Assembly: GCA_037783545.1 (NCBI GenBank)
Contig: JBBELK010001603.1
Span: forward strand, 58,535 to 122,534
Source of the DNA: Henricia sp. BOLD:AAB3569
Lineage: Eukaryota > Echinodermata > Asteroidea > Spinulosida > Echinasteridae
Direction of reading: 5' to 3'
Length of the DNA stretch: 64,000 nt
Part shown: positions 58,925-64,000 of the stretch, one piece after another
Position numbering within the stretch: the first letter of the stretch is position 1
Layout: every line of letters begins with the position of its first letter
Notes under the pieces: model-generated
Database searches by the model: none
The model's input: only the letters and a program-made list of their open reading frames with translations
What the model was told of the DNA's origin: nothing
Position numbers and translations under genes: made by a program

Positions 58925-61660
58925 TCAACGGCCGTACAAATGTACACCAGCGCGGCGCATGCGCAGGGTGTCCCAACAGCCACGGTTAGGGGAATAACCA
59001 CGCAGCCGAGCTCCGTTTTCCCTAAACTCTGAAATTTCTCCGTCATTTCCCAGCGAAAATCTGTCAATTTTGCATGACAAGTGCGGAATATATACAGTTT
59101 GGAGCATGCAAAATTTGAAGTTGGTTGGAAAATTCCTTGATTTCCAAATTTGCCGGCATTTGGGACACACTTTGACCTAATTCCCGTCACAATCTGGGGT
59201 GAGTCAACGGCCGTACAAATGTACACCAGCGCGGCGCAGGGTGTCCCAACAGCCACGGTTAGGGGAATAACCACGCAGCCGAGCTCCGTTTTCCCTAAAC
59301 TCTGAAATTTCTCCGTCATTTCCCAGCGAAAATCTGTCAATTTTGCATGACAAGTGCGGAATATATACAGTTTGGAGCATGCAAAATTTGAAGTTGGTTG
59401 GAAAATTCCTTGATTTCCAAATTTGCCGGCATTTGGGACACACTTTGACCTAATTCCCGTCACAATCTGGGGTGAGTCAACGGCCGTACAAATGTACACC
59501 AGCGCGGCGCAGGGTGTCCCAACAGCCACGGTTAGGGGAATAACCACGCAGCCGAGCTCCGTTTTCCCTAAACTCTGAAATTTCTCCGTCATTTCCCAGC
59601 GAAAATCTGTCAATTTTGCATGACAAGTGCGGAATATATACAGTTTGGAGCATGCAAAATTTGAAGTTGGTTGGAAAATTCCTTGATTTCCAAATTTGCC
59701 GGCATTTGGGACACACTTTGACCTAATTCCCGTCACAATCTGGGGTGAGTCAACGGCCGTACAAATGTACACCAGCGCGGCGCAGGGTGTCCCAACAGCC
59801 ACGGTTAGGGGAATAACCACGCAGCCGAGCTCCGTTTTCCCTAAACTCTGAAATTTCTCCGTCATTTCCCAGCGAAAATCTGTCAATTTTGCATGACAAG
59901 TGCGGAATATATACAGTTTGGAGCATGCAAAATTTGAAGTTGGTTGAAAAATTCCTTGATTTCCAAATTTGCCGGCATTTGGGACACACTTTGACCTAAT
60001 TCCCGTCACAATCTGGGGTGAGTCAACGGCCGTACAAATGTACACCAGCGCGGCGCATGCGCAGGGTGTCCCAACAGCCACGGTTAGGGGAATAACCACG
60101 CAGCCGAGCTCCGTTTTCCCTAAACTCTGAAATTTCTCCGTCATTTCCCAGCGAAAATCTGTCAATTTTGCATGACAAGTGCGGAATATATACAGTTTGG
60201 AGCATGCAAAATTTGAAGTTGGTTGGAAAATTCCTTGATTTCCAAATTTGCCGGCATTTGGACACACTTTGACCTAATTCCCGTCACAATCTGGGGTGAG
60301 TCAACGGCCGTACAAATGTACACCAGCGCGGCGCAGGGTGTCCCAACAGCCACGGTTAGGGGAATAACCACGCAGCCGAGCTCCGTTTCCCTAAACTCTG
60401 AAATTTCTCCGTCATTTCCAGCGAAAATCTGTCAATTTTGCATGACAAGTGCGGAATATATACAGTTTGGAGCATGCAAAATTTGAAGTTGGTTGGAAAA
60501 TTCCTTGATTTCCAAATTTGCCGGCATTTGGGACACACTTTGACCTAATTCCCGTCACAATCTGGGGTGAGTCAACGGCCGTACAAATGTACACCAGCGC
60601 GGCGCAGGGGTGTCCCAACAGCCACGGTTAGGGGAATAACCACGCAGCCGAGCTCCGTTTTCCCTAAACTCTGAAATTTCTCCGTCATTTCCCAGCGAAA
60701 ATCTGTCAATTTTGCATGACAAGTGCGGAATATATACAGTTTGGAGTATGCAAAATTTGAAGTTGGTTGGAAAATTCCTTGATTTCCAAATTTGCCGGCA
60801 TTTGGGACACACTTTGACCTAATTCCCGTCACAATCTGGGGTGAGTCAACGGCCGTACAAATGTACACCAGCGCGGCGCAGGGTGTCCCAACAGCCACGG
60901 TTAGGGGAATAACCACGCAGCCGAGCTCCGTTTTCCCTAAACTCTGAAATTTCTCCGTCATTTCCCAGCGAAAATCTGTCAATTTTGCATGACAAGTGCG
61001 GAATATATACCAGTTTGGAGCATGCAAAATTTGAAGTTGGTTGAAAAATTCCTTGATTTCCAAATTTGCCGGCATTTGGGACACACTTTGACCTAATTCC
61101 CGTCACAATCTGGGGTGAGTCAACGGCCGTACAAATGTACACCAGCGCGGCGCAGGGTGTCCCAACAGCCACGGTTAGGGGAATAACCACGCAGCCGAGC
61201 TCCGTTTACCCTAAACTCTGAAATTTCTCGTCATTTCCAGCGAAAATCTGTCAATTTTGCATGACAAGTGCGGAATATATACAGTTTGGAGCATGCAAAA
61301 TTTGAAGTTGGTTGAAAATTCCTTGATTTCCAAATTTGCCGGCATTTGGGACACACTTTGACCTAATTCCCGTCACAATCTGGGGTGAGTCAACGGCCGT
61401 ACAAATGTACACCAGCGCGGCGCATGCGCAGGGTGTCCCAACAGCCACGGTTAGGGGAATAACCACGCAGCCGAGCTCCGTTTTCCCTAAACTCTGAAAT
61501 TTGTCGGCATTTCCCAGCGAAAATCTGTCAATTTTGCATGACAAGTGCGGAATATATACAGTTTGGAGCATGCACAATTTGAATGTGGTTGGAAAATTCC
61601 TTGATTTCCAAATTTGCCGGCATTTGGGACACACTTTGACCTAATTCCCGTCACAATCTG
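58925..61660 (+). repeat. HOR family II, copy 3, partial and indel-ridden
   Basis: Family II markers recur in order: GGTTGAAAAATT near 59,943 and 61,041, the 279-bp monomer at 60,023, CGTTTACCCT near 61,204, and GTCGGCATTT with GCATGCACAATTT near 61,502-61,580. After that the order breaks: a 279-bp monomer stands where a 273-bp one is expected, and the closing marker is absent near 62,480. From about 60,260 single-base gains and losses accumulate. Confidence 0.8.
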
Positions 61661-64000
61661 GGGTGAGTCAACGGCCGTACAAATGTACACCAGCGCGGCG
61701 CATGCGCAGGGTGTCCCAACAGCCACGGTTAGGGGAATAACCACGCAGCCGAGCTCCGTTTTCCCTAAACTCTGAAATTTCGTCCGGTCATTTCCCAGCG
61801 AAAATCTGTCAATTTTGCATGACAAGTGCGGAATATATACAGTTTGGAGCATGCAAAATTTGAATGTTGGTTGGAAAATTCCTTGATTTCCAAATTTGCC
61901 GGCATTTGGACACACTTTGACCTAATTCCCGTCACAATCTGGGGTGAGTCAACGGCCGTATAAATGTACACCAGCGCGGCGCAGGGTGTCCCAACAGCCA
62001 CGGTTAGGGGAATAACCACGCAGTCGAGCTCCGTTTTCCCTAAACTCTGAAATTTCTCCGTCATTTCCAGCGAAAATCTGTCAATTTTGCATGACAAGTG
62101 CGGAATATATACAGTTTGGAGCATGCAAAATTTGAAGTTGGTTGGAAAATTCCTTGATTTCCAAATTTGCCGGCATTTGGGACACACTTTGACCTAATTC
62201 CCGTCACAATCTGGGGCGAGTCAACGCCGTACAAATGTACACCAGCGCGGCGCATGCGCAGGGTGTCCCAACAGCCACGGTTAGGGGAATAACCACGCAG
62301 CCGAGCTCCGTTTTCCCTAAACTCTGAAATTCTCCGTCATTTCCCAGCGAAAATCTGTCAATTTTTCATGACAAGTGCGGAATATATACAGTTTGGAGCA
62401 TGCAAAATTTTAAGTTGGTTGGAAAATTCCTTGATTTCCAAATTTGCCGGCATTTGGGACACACTTTGACCTAATTCCCGTCACAATCTGGGGTGAGTCA
62501 ACGGCCGTACAAATGTACACCAGCGCGGCGCATGGCAGGGTGTCCCAACAGCCACGGTTAGGGGAATAACCACGCAGCCGAGCTCCGTTTTCCCTAAACC
62601 TCTGAAATTTTCTCCGTCATTTCCCAGCGAAAATCTGTCAATTTTGCATGACAAGTGCGGAATATATACAGTTTGGAGCATGCAAAATTTGAAGTTGGTT
62701 GGAAATTCCTTGATTTCCAAATTGCCGGCATTTGGGACACACTTTGACCTAATTCCCGTCACAATCTGGGGTGAGTCAACGGCCGTACAAATGTACACCA
62801 GCGCGGCGCAGGGTGTCCCAACAGCCACGGTTAGGGGAATAACCACGCAGTCCGAGCTCCGTTTTCCCTAAACTCTGAAATTTCTCCGTCATTTCCCAGC
62901 GAAAATCTGTCAATTTTGCATGACAAGTGCGGAATATATACAGTTTGGAGCATGCAAAATTTGAAGTTGGTTGGAAAATTCCTTGATTTCCAAATTTGCC
63001 GGCATTTGGGACACACTTTGACGCTAATTCCCGTCACAATCTGGGTGAGTCAACGGCCGTACAAATGTACACCAGCGCGGCATGGCGGTGTCCCAACAGC
63101 CACGGTTAGGGGAATAACCACGCAGCCGAGCTCCGTTTTCCCTAAACTCTGAAATTTCTCCGTCATTTCCCAGCGAAATCTGTCAATTTTTCATGACAAG
63201 TGCGGAATATATACAGTTTGGAGCATGCAACATTTTAAGTTGGTTGGGAAAATTCCTTGATTTCAAATTTGCCGGCATTTGGGACACACTTTGACTCTAA
63301 TTCCCGTCACAATCTGGGGTGAGTCAACGGCCGTACAAATGTACACCAGCGCGGCGCAGGGTGTCCCCAACAGCCACGGTTAGGGGAATAACGACGCAGC
63401 CGAGCTCCGTTTTCCCTAAACTCTGAAATTTCTCGTCATTTCCCAGCGAAAATCTGTCAATTTTGCATGACAAGTGCGGAATATATACAGTTTGGAGCAT
63501 GCAACATTTGAAGTTGGTTGGAAAATTCCTTGATTTCCAAATTTGCCGGCATTTGGGACACACTTTGACCTAATTCCCGTCACAATCTGGGGTGAGTCAA
63601 CGGCCGTACAAATGTACACCAGCGCGGCGCAGGGTGTCCCAACAGCCACGGTTAGAGGGAATAACCACGCAAGCCGAAGCTCCGTTTTCCCTAAACTCTG
63701 AAATTTCTCCGTCATTTCCCAGCGAAATCATGTCAATTTTGCATGACAAGTGCGGAATATATACAGTTTGGAGCATAGCAAAATTTGAAGTTGGTTGAAA
63801 ACTTCCTTGATTTCCAAATTTGCCGGCATTTGGGACACACTTTGACCCTAATTCCCGTCACAATCTGGGGTGAGTCAACGGCCGTACAAATGTACACCAG
63901 CGCGGCGCAGGGTGTCCAACAGCCACGGTTAGGGAATAACCACGCAGCCGAGCTCCGTTTTTCCTAACTCTGAAATTTCTCCGTCATTTCCCAGCGAAAA
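60250..64000 (+). other. Low-confidence sequence: satellite with private 1-bp indels
   Basis: Examples are TTTGGACACAC (60,258), CCGTTTCCCT (60,384), ATTTCCAGCG (60,414), GCAGGGGTGTC (60,605), ATACCAGTTT (61,008), TCGTCATTTCCAG (61,228), TTTCGTCCGGTC (61,778), CAACGCCGTAC (62,223), CATGGCAGGG (62,531), AACCTCTG (62,598), CAGTCCGAG (62,849), GACGCTAATT (63,021), GTCCCCAAC (63,364), GCAAGCCGAAGC (63,669) and GTTTTTCCTAACTC (63,956). Many are homopolymer changes and none recur as family variants. The rest of the window has only a handful of indels, so this stretch should not be used for divergence estimates. Confidence 0.85.

Larger units (their letters stand above)
1..64000 (+). repeat. Satellite DNA array, 273/279-bp monomer, about 230 copies
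   Basis: The whole window is one tandem array. Landmarks recur in fixed order in each monomer: TGAGTCAACGGCCG, GTACAAATGTAC, GCGCGGCGC, CAGCCACGGTTAGGGG, CCGAGCTCCG, CCCTAAACTCTG, CCCAGCGAAAATCTG, GCATGACAAGTGCGG, ATATATACAG, GGAGCATGC, GGTTGGAAAATTCC, TTTGCCGGCATTTGGG. The spacing between successive TGAGTCA words is 273 bp, or 279 bp where ATGCGC is inserted. A consensus copy has 129 G+C in 273 bases (hand count). No unique sequence, transposon or gene interrupts it, and neither array edge is in the window. Size, homogeneity and multi-level organisation fit eukaryotic heterochromatic satellite. The family is unknown to me; a centromeric role is possible but unproven. The plus sign denotes the majority orientation; only about 51.9-53.65 kb is reversed. 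Confidence 0.97.

Noticed and set aside
1..64000. Dozens of 60-81-codon and much longer open frames as genes
   Set aside because: They recur in every monomer in two overlapping frames, follow the satellite phase, flip with the inversion and show no frame-specific conservation. They are repeat shadows.
1..64000. CRISPR array or bacterial repeat region
   Set aside because: The repeat unit is 273-279 bp with no distinct spacers between units and no cas genes, and the array exceeds 64 kb.
1..64000. rDNA intergenic spacer or another tandem gene cluster
   Set aside because: No rRNA, tRNA, snRNA or histone-like sequence was recognised in the monomer, and no unit contains anything longer than the satellite itself.

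Overview
The window is one uninterrupted tandem satellite DNA array from end to end. I found no gene, RNA gene or mobile element, and no unique flanking sequence. About 230 head-to-tail monomers are present. A monomer is 273 bp, or 279 bp when it carries a 6-bp ATGCGC insertion, with about 47% GC by hand count of one consensus copy. Copies mostly differ at only a few positions. The array enters and leaves the window in mid-monomer, so it is longer than 64 kb. This architecture suggests eukaryotic constitutive heterochromatin (centromeric, pericentromeric or subtelomeric). I do not recognise the satellite family and cannot name the organism. CpG is not depleted in the consensus (14 seen against about 15 expected), which weakly argues against a heavily CpG-methylated germline or an old, decayed array.

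Layout by shared rare variants. 1-15.7 kb: a mosaic of monomer variants with overlapping local duplications (spacings 3,846, 2,475, 1,644 and 825 bp) and a run of 552-bp dimers. 15.7-22.6 kb: a cluster duplicated at 1,382, 3,305 and 4,687 bp. 22.9-33.6 kb: three successive copies of a higher-order repeat (HOR) of 13, 14 and 12 monomers. 33.6-35.8 kb: a truncated monomer, then a 4-monomer unit. 35.8-47.9 kb: medium-range duplications, including a diagnostic pair of rearranged monomers (52-bp deletion, then 43-bp duplication) at three sites. 47.9-61.6 kb: a second, more homogeneous 13-monomer HOR of 3,566 bp.

The most interesting structure is in that last block. At 51,900 the array flips strand for 1,755 bp and flips back at about 53,654. 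The flipped tract forms a near-perfect inverted repeat with the preceding sequence: 1,343-bp arms, no mismatch seen, 51-bp spacer. It is the only orientation change in the window. From about 60.25 kb to the end, monomers gain private 1-bp indels at rising density while keeping HOR-specific variants, which looks like poorly polished contig-end sequence.

Long open reading frames, up to 1,468 codons on the minus strand, exist because 273 and 279 are both multiples of three. I judge them non-coding. No multi-gene system is present; the interest lies in the repeat architecture.
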